This document shows, piece after piece, positions 44,870 through 56,068 of a DNA stretch of 64,000 bases. Position 1 is the stretch's first letter. Each line of letters starts with the position of its first letter. The stretch is taken from the NCBI GenBank assembly GCA_030386875.1, contig CM059578.1, positions 23,421,009-23,485,008 of the forward strand, given 5' to 3'. The stretch is from Morinoia aosen. Its lineage: Eukaryota > Arthropoda > Malacostraca > Amphipoda > Talitridae. The notes beneath the pieces are model-generated. The model had not been told where the DNA came from and ran no database searches. It saw only the letters and a list, made by a program, of their open reading frames with translations. Made by a program: the position numbers and the translations under genes.

Positions 44870-45090
44870 TAAAGAAGACAGCTGTTGAGAGTAAAGAGAG
44901 GGCAAGTGAGGGTAAGGTGAGAGTAAAGAGGGAAGCAAGTGAGGGTAATAGTGAGAGTAAATAGGGAAAAAATGAGGGTAAGATGAGAGTAAAGAGGGGG
45001 CAAGTTAGGGTAAAGTGAGAGTAAAGAGGGGGCAAATGAGGGTAAAGTGGGAGTAAAGAGGGGGGCTAGTGAGAATAAAGTGAGAGTAAA
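44870..45090 (+). repeat. 32 bp purine-rich repeat, ~7 units
   Basis: Units around GGGTAAAGTGAGAGTAAAGA followed by GGGGGCAAGTGA at 32 bp spacing, best preserved at 44990-45085. It belongs to the same purine-rich stretch as the 20 bp array. Confidence 0.85.
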
Positions 45091-45179
45091 GAGGGACCTC
45101 CCGAGGGCAACAGAGGGGGGGCGGGGGGGCGGCAGGTCAGTGCTCGCTGTATCGATTCGTGTCGCCAGTGTCCAGCTGC

Positions 45180-45395
45180 GGCTGCCATTGGTCAGCGCGT
45201 CCACGTGTTTTTTATGTGGCCGTTACGCCGTTGGCTGTCACATCTGTCATCGGGTCACGTGGTCCAGATACGCGTCCGCTATTGGTCGATGACCACACCC
45301 CAATTGACCAATCACTGACCAGTGTCCAGCTTGTTTATTGAAGTAAGCATTTGAAAGCGCGTCTCCCATTGGCTGTTCTCGGCCAATCAATGAAC
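45180..45395. promoter_or_regulatory. CCAAT-box cluster, second locus
   Basis: Six ATTGG/CCAAT pentamers lie within ~200 bp (45187, 45281, 45300, 45308, 45368, 45383), with GGTCACGTGG (E-box CACGTG) at about 45253. The flanks share CATTGGTCAG and CTGACCAGTGTCCAG wording with the clusters at 35.6 and 49.95 kb. It could be promoter-like or a decayed dispersed repeat. No gene was found on either side. Confidence 0.3.
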
Positions 45396-45677
45396 GCTGG
45401 ACAAACCCGAGTCTGAATAGGGCCTATTTCTGATACGAACTGAAGGCCTATTTACTGGCCATAATAAATGGGAAATATTCAGTGTAGCTTGTATGAAATA
45501 TTTCCATTGTTCACAGGAATATGACTATGGAAGTGATACATACAAATTTACATTTAAACTACATTCAAATTTAAAAATAATACTTGTAAAATTCTCGCAT
45601 GAGTGCATCTATGGAAAAATTTGTATAATTAACGGGAAGTGAAGCACATGAATTATTTGAACTCACATATTACACCA

Positions 45678-47125
45678 GTGAAAACCCCTGGCAATCCCGT
45701 GATTGGCATGAAAACCACAGGCAATCCCGTGATTGGCATGAAAACCCCTGGCAATCCCGTGATTGGCATGAGAACCACTGGCAATATCGTGATTGGCATG
45801 AGAACCACAGGCAATCCCGTGATTGGCATGAGAACCACTGGCAATCCCGTGATTGGCATGAGAACCACTGGCAATCCCGTGATTGGCATGAGAACCACAG
45901 GCAATCCCGTGATTGGCATGAGAACCACTGGCAATCCCGTGATTGGCATGAGAACCACAGGCAATCCCGTGATTGGTATGAGAACCACAGGCAATCCCGT
46001 GATTGGCATGAGAACCACTGTCAATATCGTGATTGGCATGAGAACCACAGGCAATCCCGTGATTGGCATGAGAACCACTGGCAATCCCGTGATTGGCATG
46101 AGAACCACAGGCAATCCCGTGATTGGCATGAGAACCACAGGCAATCCCGTGATTGGCATGAGAACCACAGGCAATCCCGTGATTGGCATGAGAACCACAG
46201 GCAATCCCGTGATTGGCATGAGAACCACTGGCAATCCCGTGATTGGCATGAGAACCACAGGCAATCCCGTGATTGGCATGAGAACCACAGGCAATCCCGT
46301 GATTGGCATGAGAACCACAGGCAATCCCGTGATTGGGATGAGAACCACTGGCAATCCCGTGATTGGCATGAGAACCACAGGCAATCCCGTGATTGGCATG
46401 AGAACCACTGGCAATATCGTGATTGGCATGAGAACCACAGGCAATCCCGTGATTGGCATGAGAACCACTGGCAATCCCGTGATTGGCATGAGAACCACAG
46501 GCAATCCCGTGATTGGCATGAGAACCACTGGCAATCCCGTGATTGGCATGAGAACCACAGGCAATCCCGTGATTGGCATGAGAACCACTGGCAATATCGT
46601 GATTGGCATGAGAACCACAGGCAATCCTGTGATTGGCATGAGAACCACTGGCAATCCCGTGATTGGCATGAGAACCACAGGCAATCCCGTGATTGGTATG
46701 AGAACCACAGGCAATCCCGTGATTGGCATGAGAACCACTGTCAATATCGTGATTGGCATGAGAACCACAGGCAATCCCGTGATTGGCATGAGAACCACTG
46801 GCAATCCCGTGATTGGCATGAGAACCACAGGCAATCCCGTGATTGGCATGAGAACCACAGGCAATCCCGTGATTGGCATGAGAACCACAGGCAATCCCGT
46901 GATTGGCATGAGAACCACAGGCAATCCCGTGATTGGCATGAGAACCACTGGCAATCCCGTGATTGGCATGAGAACCACTGGCAATCCCGTGATTGGCATG
47001 AGAACCACAGGCAATCCCGTGATTGGCATGAGAACCACAGGCAATCCCGTGATTGGGATGAGAACCACTGGCAATCCCGTGATTGGCATGAGAACCACAG
47101 GCAATCCCGTGATTGGGAGTAATTA
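45678..47125. repeat. 30 bp minisatellite, 48 units, open on both strands
   Basis: The unit GGCAATCCCGTGATTGGCAT plus GAGAACCAC(A/T) is extremely uniform. The 30 bp length gives a 495-codon plus frame (TTGNPVIGMR repeats) and a 483-codon minus frame (LPVVLMPITG repeats). A coding role would need one strand to be favoured, which is not seen. Rare variants (CAATATCG, GATTGGTATG, GATTGGGATG) recur at an exact 720 bp offset, showing that a ~24-unit block was duplicated. Each unit contains GATTGG, an inverted CCAATC. Confidence 0.97.
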
Positions 47126-47129
47126 GGCA

Positions 47130-47400
47130 ACCAAAAGATTGGCCAGCGTCAAAACTTGCGATTTTTCAACACAGTGCAACTCGACACAAGAAAATAACGG
47201 GCGTAGATCTCTGATTGGGAAAATAACAGAATTCATATAAGAGAAAATAACAGATGTTGAATCGAAAAAAAAGGAAAAAATAGGAAAAATTGTAAATTTC
47301 GAATGGGAAAATAGGCAAAATAACAGATCTAAAAATAGGTAAAGAATTATCTCAAATAGAGAAAATAGGGAAAGTAAGGCATATAACGGATGTCAATTAG
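47130..47400. other. AT-rich spacer
   Basis: Contains loosely repeated GAAAATAACAGA and AAAATAGG words. No gene. Confidence 0.4.
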
Positions 47401-47414
47401 GGCAAATAGATAAA

Positions 47415-48600
47415 ATAGGTGATGATGGGGCGAGGATAGGGTGAGGATGGGGCGAGGATGAGGCGAGGATTGTGTGAGGATGGGGCGAGGATGGGGTGAG
47501 GATGGGGTGAGGATGGGGCGAGGATGGGGCGAGGATTGGGTGAGGATTGGGCGAGGATGGGGTGAGGATGGGATGAGGATGAGGTGAGGATTGGGTGAGG
47601 ATGGGGTGAGGATGGGCGAGGATGCGGTGAGGATGGAGTGAGGATGGGGCGAGGATGGTGCGAGGACGGGGCGAGGATGGGGTGAGGATGGGATGAGGAT
47701 GGGGGGAGGATGGGGTGAGGATGGGGCGAGGATGGGGTGAGGATGGGATGAGGATGGGGGGAGGATGGGGGGAGGATGGGGCGAGGATGGGGTGAGGATG
47801 GGGCGAGGATGGGGCGTGAATGGGGTGAGGATGGGGCGTGAATGGGGTGAGGATGGGGTAAAGATGGGGCGAAGATGGGGTGAGGATGGGGTGAGGATAG
47901 GGCGAGGATGGGGCGAGGATGGGGTGAGGATGGGATGAGGATGGGGGAGGATGGGGGGAGGATGGGGCGAGGATGGGGTGAGGATGGGGCGAGGATGGGG
48001 CGTGAATGGGGTGAGGATGGGGCGTGAATGGGGTGAGGATGGGGTAAAGATGGGGCGAAGATGGGGTGAGGATGGGGTGAGGATAGGGCGAGGATGGGGC
48101 GAGGATGGGGCGTGAATGGGGTGAGGATGGGGTAAAGATGGGGCGAAGATGGGGCGAGGATGGGGTGAGGATGGGGCGAAGATGGGGTGAGGATGGGGTG
48201 AGGATGAGGTGAGGATTGGGTGAGGATGGGGTGAGGATGGGCGAGGATGTGGTGAGGATGGAGTGAGGATGGGGCGAGGATGGTGCGAGGATGGGGTGAG
48301 GATGGGGTGAGGATGGGATGAGGATGGGGGGAGGATGGGGGGAGGATGGGGGAGGATACGGTGAGGATGGGGGGAGGATAGGGCGAGGATGGGGCGAGGA
48401 TGGGGCGAGGATGGGGTGAGGATGGGATGAGGATGGGGGGAGGATGGGGGGAGGATGGGATGAGGATGGGGGGAGGATGGGGAGAGGATGGGATGAGGAT
48501 GGGGGGAGGATGGGGGGAGGATGGGATGAGGATGGGGGGAGGATGGGGGGAGGATGGGATGAGGATGGGGGGAGGATGGGGGGAGGATGGGATTAGATAG
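47415..48600 (+). repeat. G-rich 11 bp minisatellite (GGGGTGAGGAT), ~108 units
   Basis: 11 bp units GGGGTGAGGAT, GGGGCGAGGAT and GGGATGAGGAT with G4 to G6 runs on the plus strand. Blocks are duplicated internally: GGGCGTGAATG-containing segments at 47812 and 47998 (186 bp) and a GAGGTGAGGATTGGG block at 47581 and 48206 (625 bp). 48410-48590 is a clean 33 bp trimer repeat. Proline/serine-rich minus frames and Gly-rich plus frames come from 3 x 11 = 33. Confidence 0.95.
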
Positions 48601-48697
48601 GTTGCGTCGGTGAGCGACTTTACTAAATTTGAGGAATTGGTCAGGAAATGCAAAATATATTTTTTGTTAAACCTCGCGTAAGGAAATTTTTGTCAAT

Positions 48698-49949
48698 AAT
48701 CAATAACGCGGTGACCCAATAAACAACGCCACTGGTCACAAACCAATAACCCAATAAATAATACCATTGGTCACAAATCAATAACCCAATAAATAACGCT
48801 GTTGGTCACAAAACAACAACCCAATATATAACGCCACTAGTCACAAATCAATAACCCAATAAATAACGCCACCGGTCACAAATCAATAACCCAATAAATA
48901 ACGCCACTGGTCTCAAATCAATAACCCAATAAATAATACCATTGGTCACAAATCAATAACCCAATAGATAACGCTGCTGGTCACAAAACAATAACCCAAT
49001 ATATAACGCCACTGGTCACAAATCAATAACCCAATAAATAACGCCACTGGTCACAAATCAATAACCCAATAAATAACGCCACTGGTCACAAACCAATAAC
49101 CCAATAAATAACGCTGCTGGTCACAAAACAATAACCCAATATATAACGCCACTGGTCACAAATCAATAACCCAATAAATAACGCCACTGGTCACAAATCA
49201 ATAACCCAATAAATAACACCACTGGTCTCAAATCAATAACCCAATAAATAACGCCACTGGTCACAAATCAAAAACCCAATAAATGACGCCACTGGTCACA
49301 AATCAATAACCCAATATATAACGCCACTTGTCACAAATCAATAACCCAATAAATAACGCTGCTGGTCACAAATCAATAACCCAATAAATAACGCCACTGG
49401 TCACAAATCAATAACCCAATAAATAACGCCACTGGTCACAAATCAATAACCCAATAAATAACGCCACTGGTCACAAATCAATAACCCAATAAATAACGCC
49501 ACTGGTCTCAAATCAATAACCCAATAAATAACGCCACTGGTCACAAATCAATAACCCAATAAATAACGCCACTGGTCACAAACCAATAACCCAATAAATA
49601 GCGCCACTGGTCACAAACCAATAACCCAATAAATAACGCCACTGGTCACAAATCAATAACCCAATAAATAACGCCACTGGTCTCAAATCAATAACCCAAT
49701 AAATAACGCCACTGGTCACAAATCAATAACCCAATAAATAACGCCACTGGTCACAAACCAATAACCCAATAAATAACGCCACTGGTCACAAACCAATAAC
49801 CCAATAAATAACGCCACTGGTCACAAATCAATAACCCAATAAATAACGCCACTGGTCACAAACCAATAACCCAATAAATAACGCCACTGGTCACAAACCA
49901 ATAACCCAATAAATAACGCCACTGGTCACAAATCAATAACGCGGTGACC
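48698..49949. repeat. 35 bp minisatellite, ~35 units, with matching end units
   Basis: The unit CCAATAAATAACGCCACTGG plus TCACAAATCAATAAC has 35 bp spacing. Variants include ACGCTGCTGG, ATACCATTGG and TCTCAAATC. The outermost units carry the identical 19 bp word AATCAATAACGCGGTGACC at 48698-48716 and 49931-49949, not found inside the array. Confidence 0.96.
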
Positions 49950-50080
49950 AATGGTCAGGCGGCAGCGGTGGTCAGCGTAGGCCTATGCCGGCCTGTAAGG
50001 CGCGCTGCCATTGGTCAAGGCCGGACAAAGCGGACCAATGGGAGCGCAGTGTCCTGCTTTAAAGAGAACGCGCGTTCCTT
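49950..50080. promoter_or_regulatory. GC-rich CCAAT patch, third locus
   Basis: Three CCAAT/ATTGG pentamers (49948, 50010, 50035) lie in a GC-rich stretch with GCCGGCCTGTAAGGCGCGC. Its vocabulary (GCCATTGGTCA, GACCAATGG) is shared with 35.6 and 45.2 kb. Function unknown. Confidence 0.25.
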
Positions 50081-50084
50081 AAAG

Positions 50085-52235
50085 ATGAACGCCTACAGCA
50101 CCGCAGTGTCCATACTGCCATAATTCGGGCCTTTTATGGGTGCTGGCGTGTTTATGGCTGCTGCTGTCCATATGTCCATAACTGGACCTCTTTATGGTGA
50201 ACGCCTGCCGCAGTGTCCATATTCTGCCATAAATTGAGCCTTTTATGGGTGCTGGCGTGCTTATGGCTGCTGCTGTCCATATGTCCATAACTGGACCTCT
50301 TTATGGTGAACGCCTGCCGCAGTGTCCATATTCTGCCATAAATTGAGCCTTTTATGGGTGCTGGCGTGCTTATGGCTGCTGCTGTCCATATGTCCTTAAC
50401 TGGATCTCTTTATGGTGAACGCCTGGAGCAGTGTCCATATTCTGCCATAAATTGAGCCTTTTATGGGTGCTGGCGTGCTTATGGCTGCTGCTGTCCATAT
50501 GTCCATAACTGGACCTCTTTATGGTGAACGCCTGGAGCAGTGTCCATATTCTGCCATAAATTGAGCCTTTTATGCCTGCTGGCGTGCTTATGGCTGCTGC
50601 TGTCCATATGTCCATAACTGGATCTCTTTATGGTGAACGCCTGGAGCAGTGTCCATATTCTGCCATAAATTGAGCCTTTTATGGGTGCTGGCGTGTTTAT
50701 GGCTGCTGCTGTCCATATGTCCATAACTGGACCTCTTTATGGTGAACGCCTGCCGCAGTGTCCATACTGCCATAATTCGGGCCTTTTATGGGTGCTGGCG
50801 TGTTTATGGCTGCTGCTGTCCATATGTCCATAACTGGACCTCTTTATGGTGAACGCCTGGAGCAGTGTCCATACTGCCATAATTCGGGCCTTTTATGGGT
50901 GCTGGCGTGTTTATGGCTGCTGCTGTCCATATGTCCATAACTGGACCTCTTTATGGTGAACGCCTGCCGCAGTGTCCATACTGCCATAATTCGGGCCTTT
51001 TATGGGTGCTGGCGTGTTTATGGCTGCTGCTGTCCATATGTCCATAACTGGACCTCTTTATGGTGAACGCCTGGAGCAGTGTCCATATTCTGCCATAAAT
51101 TGAGCCTTTTATGGGTGCTGGCGGGCTTATGGCTGCTGCTGTCCATATGTCCATAACTGGACCTCTTTATGGTGAACGCCTGGAGCAGTGTCCATATTCT
51201 GCCATAAATTGAGCCTTTTATGGGTGCGGGCGTGCTTATGGCTGCTGCTGTCCATATGTCCATAACTGGACCTCTTTATGGTGAACGCCTGCCGCAGTGT
51301 CCATACTGCCATAATTCGGGCCTTTTATGGGTGCTGGCGTGTTTATGGCTGCTGCTGTCCATATGTCCATAACTGGACCTCTTTATGGTGAACGCCTGCC
51401 GCAGTGTCCATACTGCCATAATTCGGGCCTTTTATGGGTGCTGGCGTGCTTATGGCTGCTGCTGTCCATATGTCCATAACTGGACCTCTTTATGGTGAAC
51501 GCCTGGAGCAGTGTCCATACTGCCATAAATTGAGCCTTTTATGGGTGCGGGCGTGTTTATGGCTGCTGCTGTCCATATGTCCATAACTGGACCTCTTTAT
51601 GGTGAACGCCTGGAGCAGTGTCCATACTGCCATAAATTGAGCCTTTTATGGGTGCGGGCGTGCTTATGGCTGCTGCTGTCCATATGTCCATAACTGGACC
51701 TCTTCATGGTGAACGCCTGCCGCAGTGTCCATACTGCCATAAATTGAGCCTTTTATGGGTGCGGGCGTGCTTATGGCTGCTGCTGTCCATATGTCCATAA
51801 CTGGACCTCTTTATGGTGAACGCCTGGAGCAGTGTCCATATTCTGCCATAAATTGAGCCTTTTATGGGTGCTGGCGTGCTTATGGCTGCTGCTGTCCATA
51901 TGTCCATAACTGGACCTCTTTATGGTGAACGCCTGGAGCAGTGTCCATATTCTGCCATAAATTGAGCCTTTTATGGGTGCGGGCGTGTTTATGGCTGCTG
52001 CTGTCCATATGTCCATAACTGGACCTCTTTATGGTGAACGCCTGGAGCAGTGTCCATATTCTGCCATAAATTGAGCCTTTTATGGGTGCTGGCGTGCTTA
52101 TGGCTGCTGCTGTCCATATGTCCATAACTGGACCTCTTTATGGTGAACGCCTGCCGCAGTGTCCATATTCTGCAATAAATTGAGCCTTTTATGGGTGCCG
52201 GCGTGCTTATGGCTGCTGCTGTCCATATCTGGTTC
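50085..52235. repeat. 107/109 bp minisatellite, ~20 units
   Basis: Long units contain TATGGCTGCTGCTGTCCATA and TCCATAACTGGACCTCTTTA. Two subtypes interleave. One has CTGCCGCAGTGTCCATACTG and CATAATTCGGGCC (107 bp class), the other CTGGAGCAGTGTCCATATTC and CATAAATTGAGCC (109 bp class). Recombinants of the two halves also occur (for example ATACTGCCATAAATTGAGCC at 51520). Minus frames of 61-94 codons repeat the peptide MDIWTAAAIS and stop whenever a 107 bp unit shifts the frame. Confidence 0.96.
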
Positions 52236-52299
52236 TTCGTGGGGTCCAGTTTTATGGGTGTCCGTGTGACCATAACTGGATCCGTTTATGGTTATTTAG

Positions 52300-52700
52300 A
52301 CATTCGAGTGTGTGTGTGTGTTGTGTGTGTGTTGTTGTTGTGTGTTTTGTGTGTGTGTTGCTGTTGTGCGTGAGTGTGTGTTGTTGATGTGTTTTGTGGT
52401 GTGTGTGTGATTTGTTGTTGTTGATGTGTGTGTTGGGTGTGTGTTGCTGTTCTATCTGTGTTGTTGTTGCTTTCTGTGTGCGTTTTGTGTGTGTGTTATA
52501 TGTATATGTGTGTGTTGTGTGTGTGTGTGTTGTTGTTGTGCGTTTTGTGTGTGTGTTGTGTACGTTGTTGCTGTTTTGTGTGTGTTGTGTACGTTGTTGC
52601 TGTTGTGTGTGTGTGTGTTGCTGTTGTGTGTGTGGGTGTGTGTGTGTTACTGTTGTGTGTGTGTGTGTATGTTGCTGTTGTGTGTGTGTGAGTATAAAAT
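52300..52700 (+). repeat. TG/TTG-rich low-complexity tract
   Basis: GTGTGTGTTGTTGTTGCTG-type sequence. Cysteine/valine frames in all plus frames are artefacts of the tract. Confidence 0.9.
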
Positions 52701-54180
52701 GAATTTGCTTGCGTTTATTTGGAAAACCATTAATTTGTTTCTAATTGATCGCATTGTGCGCGTACAATCAAAAACAAAAACAACTTACACGCATATATAT
52801 GTACAAATGGAAATGCGTCCCCATTTCTCGTGCTTGCGTGCGTGTGTATGTGTGTGAACATACGAGCTGCCTGAAATCTTGCTTGCTAAGCAATCGTGTA
52901 ACCTAAAAGGCAACAATCTTGCTTGCAGTATTTTTCTACGCAAAAATGCATTCATTAAAAAATTCACGGTAACTGCGTATCCGAGCTGAGCTAATGAGAC
53001 ACAATACACAATATATTCACAATATTTTCCTTCATTGTATTCATATGTTATTATTGTGGTCTACCCGTCTAGCCTCCCGCAAAAAAAATCCCCAATTTTG
53101 CTATGAAACAAACAGTTGAATGAAAGTTATAGGGAAACGTATAAAGTCCTCATAACGTTTCAATTTTTGCCCCAATCATCAAAATTTCAGGCATTAAGTC
53201 AGTGATTCTATAATTGGCTTAATAAATTGAAGTGCGATTCTGAAGCTGTTATTCTATGATGTATTGATATGATATGTATGGTATGATAAGAAAAAGGTCC
53301 TTAAATTGTGCATGTACATTAACAGATAGTTCATTAACGATAAAAATGAAAAATACATCACTGGCCAGCAATTCTCAATAAAATGAAAAAAATAGCTCGG
53401 AAATTGGCCTCAGAAATTAAAAGAAAAAATTACGATCTCATCAGTGACATGAATCGAAAATTATTTCCATGCTATATGACGCTTAATTCCTGCCCATATT
53501 ACGCAAATCTTGCCTAAACTCCTTAAAAAAACACATATTTGGTCTTGTTCAGAAAACAAGGAAATTAAATTGCTGAAACCTAATGGTTCTTAACTAGTTG
53601 AGCGTAATTGGTTAAGCTAAAGTACAATATTCAACTTCAATTTAAAGTCAATTGTAATTCCTAAGACTTTCCCCGTGTTAACAATGTTCGTGTGTAGGAT
53701 TCTTGCCTCCGTAATAAAGATAATAAATTTAAATAAAGACAGAATGTAACACGTTAACAGCGGTGGGTTAAACCGGAGTTCAATATTCAATTCAAAATAA
53801 AAGTCAATTGTGGAAATCAACTTTGAAAAAAATTGCAAACATTAACTGGATCAGGCTTTCATATTTAGCTCTCATTGAGTATTTATAACGAATGAGTTAG
53901 TTACTGCAGATGGGTCAGCAGCACTATGAAAATCATTCAAGTGACCACCGGTGGGTCACTTCATGAGAATTGTGGTAAATATTAAGGCTAATCAACTTAA
54001 AGAGCACTTAGTCCATTGTAGCAAAGAGAACACGGCCAAATTGAGACTTGTTAGGCCTATAGAACGAACGCAAGAAACATTTCAAGTTAACGAGAACAAT
54101 AATTAATTAACACTAAATTAGGAGCATTTGGCGCAGAGTAATTCAGGTGAGGGTAAGGATCGCGGAGTCGTGCGAGGGTA
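52701..54180. other. AT-rich unique interval
   Basis: No gene is supported. A dispersed short motif, GGGTCAGCAGCACTATGAAA, is at 53911, and the palindrome CCACCGGTGG at 53945-53954. Confidence 0.4.
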
Positions 54181-54181
54181 T

Positions 54182-54360
54182 GGGCACCTAGACGATCAAT
54201 TTTATTGTCAATATAATTGTCAATAATGAATATTGACAATTATATTGATCGTCTGTGGGCTTCATTGACGACCGTCAAATAATTGACTTAGTGGGCAAAA
54301 AAAATCTCGTCAATATATTGAGTCAATGATATTGACAATTAAATTGATCGCCTATAGGCC
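54182..54360. mobile_element. 179 bp MITE-like inverted-repeat element
   Basis: The left end reads GACGATCAATTTTATTGTCA from 54191. The reversed right end reads GGCGATCAATTTAATTGTCA from about 54352 leftwards. The arms match with few changes for ~30 bp. Inside, AGACGATCAAT (54190-54200) also folds onto ATTGATCGTCT (54244-54254), so the left third is itself a palindrome. Non-coding. Target duplication not resolved. Confidence 0.65.
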
Positions 54361-55750
54361 GCTAAAGGGTACTTAGAACAAAAGAAATAGAAAGTAAACA
54401 ACGGAACGCTTTCGTCGAACACTGGTTATTCTTTGGACGTAAATCGAGGATGCAGCAGCAAAGTAATAAGGTTATGACACAAGAAAATGCTTACCAGCAG
54501 CATGGATGTCACAAAGGAAGAAACGGAGTGAGCGTCACACTCTCTCGGCCACAAACTATAAAGCAAAATAAGCAAAGGAATTTACTTTAAGGTGTCAAAG
54601 GAATTTTGATACTTCATTATTATAGCTAAAAAAAAACTAACAGTAATGAGCAACTTTGAGTGGAGAAAACGTTTACTGGAATGTGCCTTCATTTCATTTT
54701 TATTAAGTATTTATAAAAAATTAGTTTTTGACCACTGGTCCGTCAGTAGCATTATGAAAATTCCCTGCGCGGCATTTTGAAAATTCTCCGAAAATTACAC
54801 ACCATGGCCAATTTTTGAAGATATGATAATTAATTTAAAAAAAATTCCTATCATTTCCAGCCCCGCAATTCCCAAATACAGCAACAGACATACGATGAGA
54901 AAAATTTGATATTTGTACTCTATTTACGTAAAACGCTAGATATAATAAAGACTTTCCCAAAATTATACGTTTCCTATTCGGAAATATATCTTAAAAAAAT
55001 ATATACATATACATACATATATTTATATCACAACAATTCACCCCGAAATGGCATTCCCACTCACATTCCTTATAACCACAAATAAAACCCTCAAGAAAAC
55101 ACTCTAATTTTTGATGTTCCTGACTCCTTTCCAATGTCCTACACGAGACAGAAAATGCAGTTTTCAGGATTTTTTCCCCTCGAAAGTCCGATTTTGGCTC
55201 GGAAGAACTCGACTGAATTTCCCGGAAAGAACTCCAACTTAATCCGAAGTCAGAGCCCCATAAAAGAGTCCGAACATCGCAGTCCAGCCCGCGTCACAAG
55301 GTCGAGAGTCCCGTAGGAATAGCACAGGGCCTCGCCCTTACCGTCAGATTAAAACTACCAGATTCTTCCCTGGCCTGGACATTTATTAGATGCGGCGAAA
55401 CTCTTAGAAATGCTCGAGATGTTTATTGTGTATAAACAGAATAAACACAATAAACAAACCCCATAGGCAATAAACATGACCTTAATACGGTCTCCTCTTC
55501 TGCCCAGAATATTTTCCGTGTCAAAAAAGGGGATTTCTTCGAGTGCTGCCGCAAGATTTGTGCGCCAACTTTAGGTGCGAGTATTTCTCTCGTATTCTGG
55601 ATACGGGAATTTCGGAGTCAGAATTACTACGCGCGAACGACGGGCGTAAATTTCACGAGTGTCCGCCGTCGCGATCTAGTCCCAAAACTTTACAGGGTCG
55701 AGGAGGCTGACTTTTTGATGCTGGTTTTTGGTTTCTGATTTTGTCGTAGC
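54361..55750. other. Unique interval
   Basis: Mostly AT-rich. 55.1-55.7 kb is more balanced, with a 60-codon plus frame (55134-55316) of no known family. A second copy of the TCAGTAGCATTATGAAAATT motif is at 54743-54762. No gene is supported. Confidence 0.35.
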
Positions 55751-55756
55751 GACGCT

Positions 55757-56068
55757 TGTAAAATGTGGGGCTCAATCCACTTGTAAAATGCGTGTGTTAG
55801 TCCACTTGTAAAATGTGGGGCTCAATCCACTTGTAAGATGCGTGTGTTAATCCACTTGTAAAATGTGGAGCTCAATCCACTTGTAAAATGCGTGTGTTAA
55901 TCCACTTGTAAAACGTGGGGCTCAATCCACCTGTAAATGCGTGTGTTGGTCCACTTGCATAATGCATGTGTTAATCTAGGTGCTAAATGTGGGGCTCAAT
56001 CCACTTGTAAAGTGGATGTTTCAATCCAGGTGTAAAATGCATGGCTCAATCCACTTGTAAAATGAAGA
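55757..56068. repeat. 25 bp minisatellite, ~12 units in alternating pairs
   Basis: The unit is TCCACTTGTAAAATGTGGGG plus CTCAA, alternating with TCCACTTGTAAAATGCGTGT plus GTTAA (24-25 bp), so the effective period is ~50 bp at the left end. The alternation breaks down after 55920. Confidence 0.93.

Noticed and set aside
45639-47126. 495-codon frame (plus) and 483-codon frame (minus) as genes
   Set aside because: 30 bp periodicity explains both. Units vary mainly by drift and block duplication, and no strand is favoured.
47397-48653. 418-codon proline/serine-rich minus frame
   Set aside because: Three 11 bp units make 33 bp, so any frame of a C-rich strand stays open. No domain outside the repeat.
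52394-52857. Cysteine-rich peptide frames
   Set aside because: All plus frames of a TG/TTG tract give Cys/Val peptides. No cysteine framework or signal peptide pattern of a secreted peptide.
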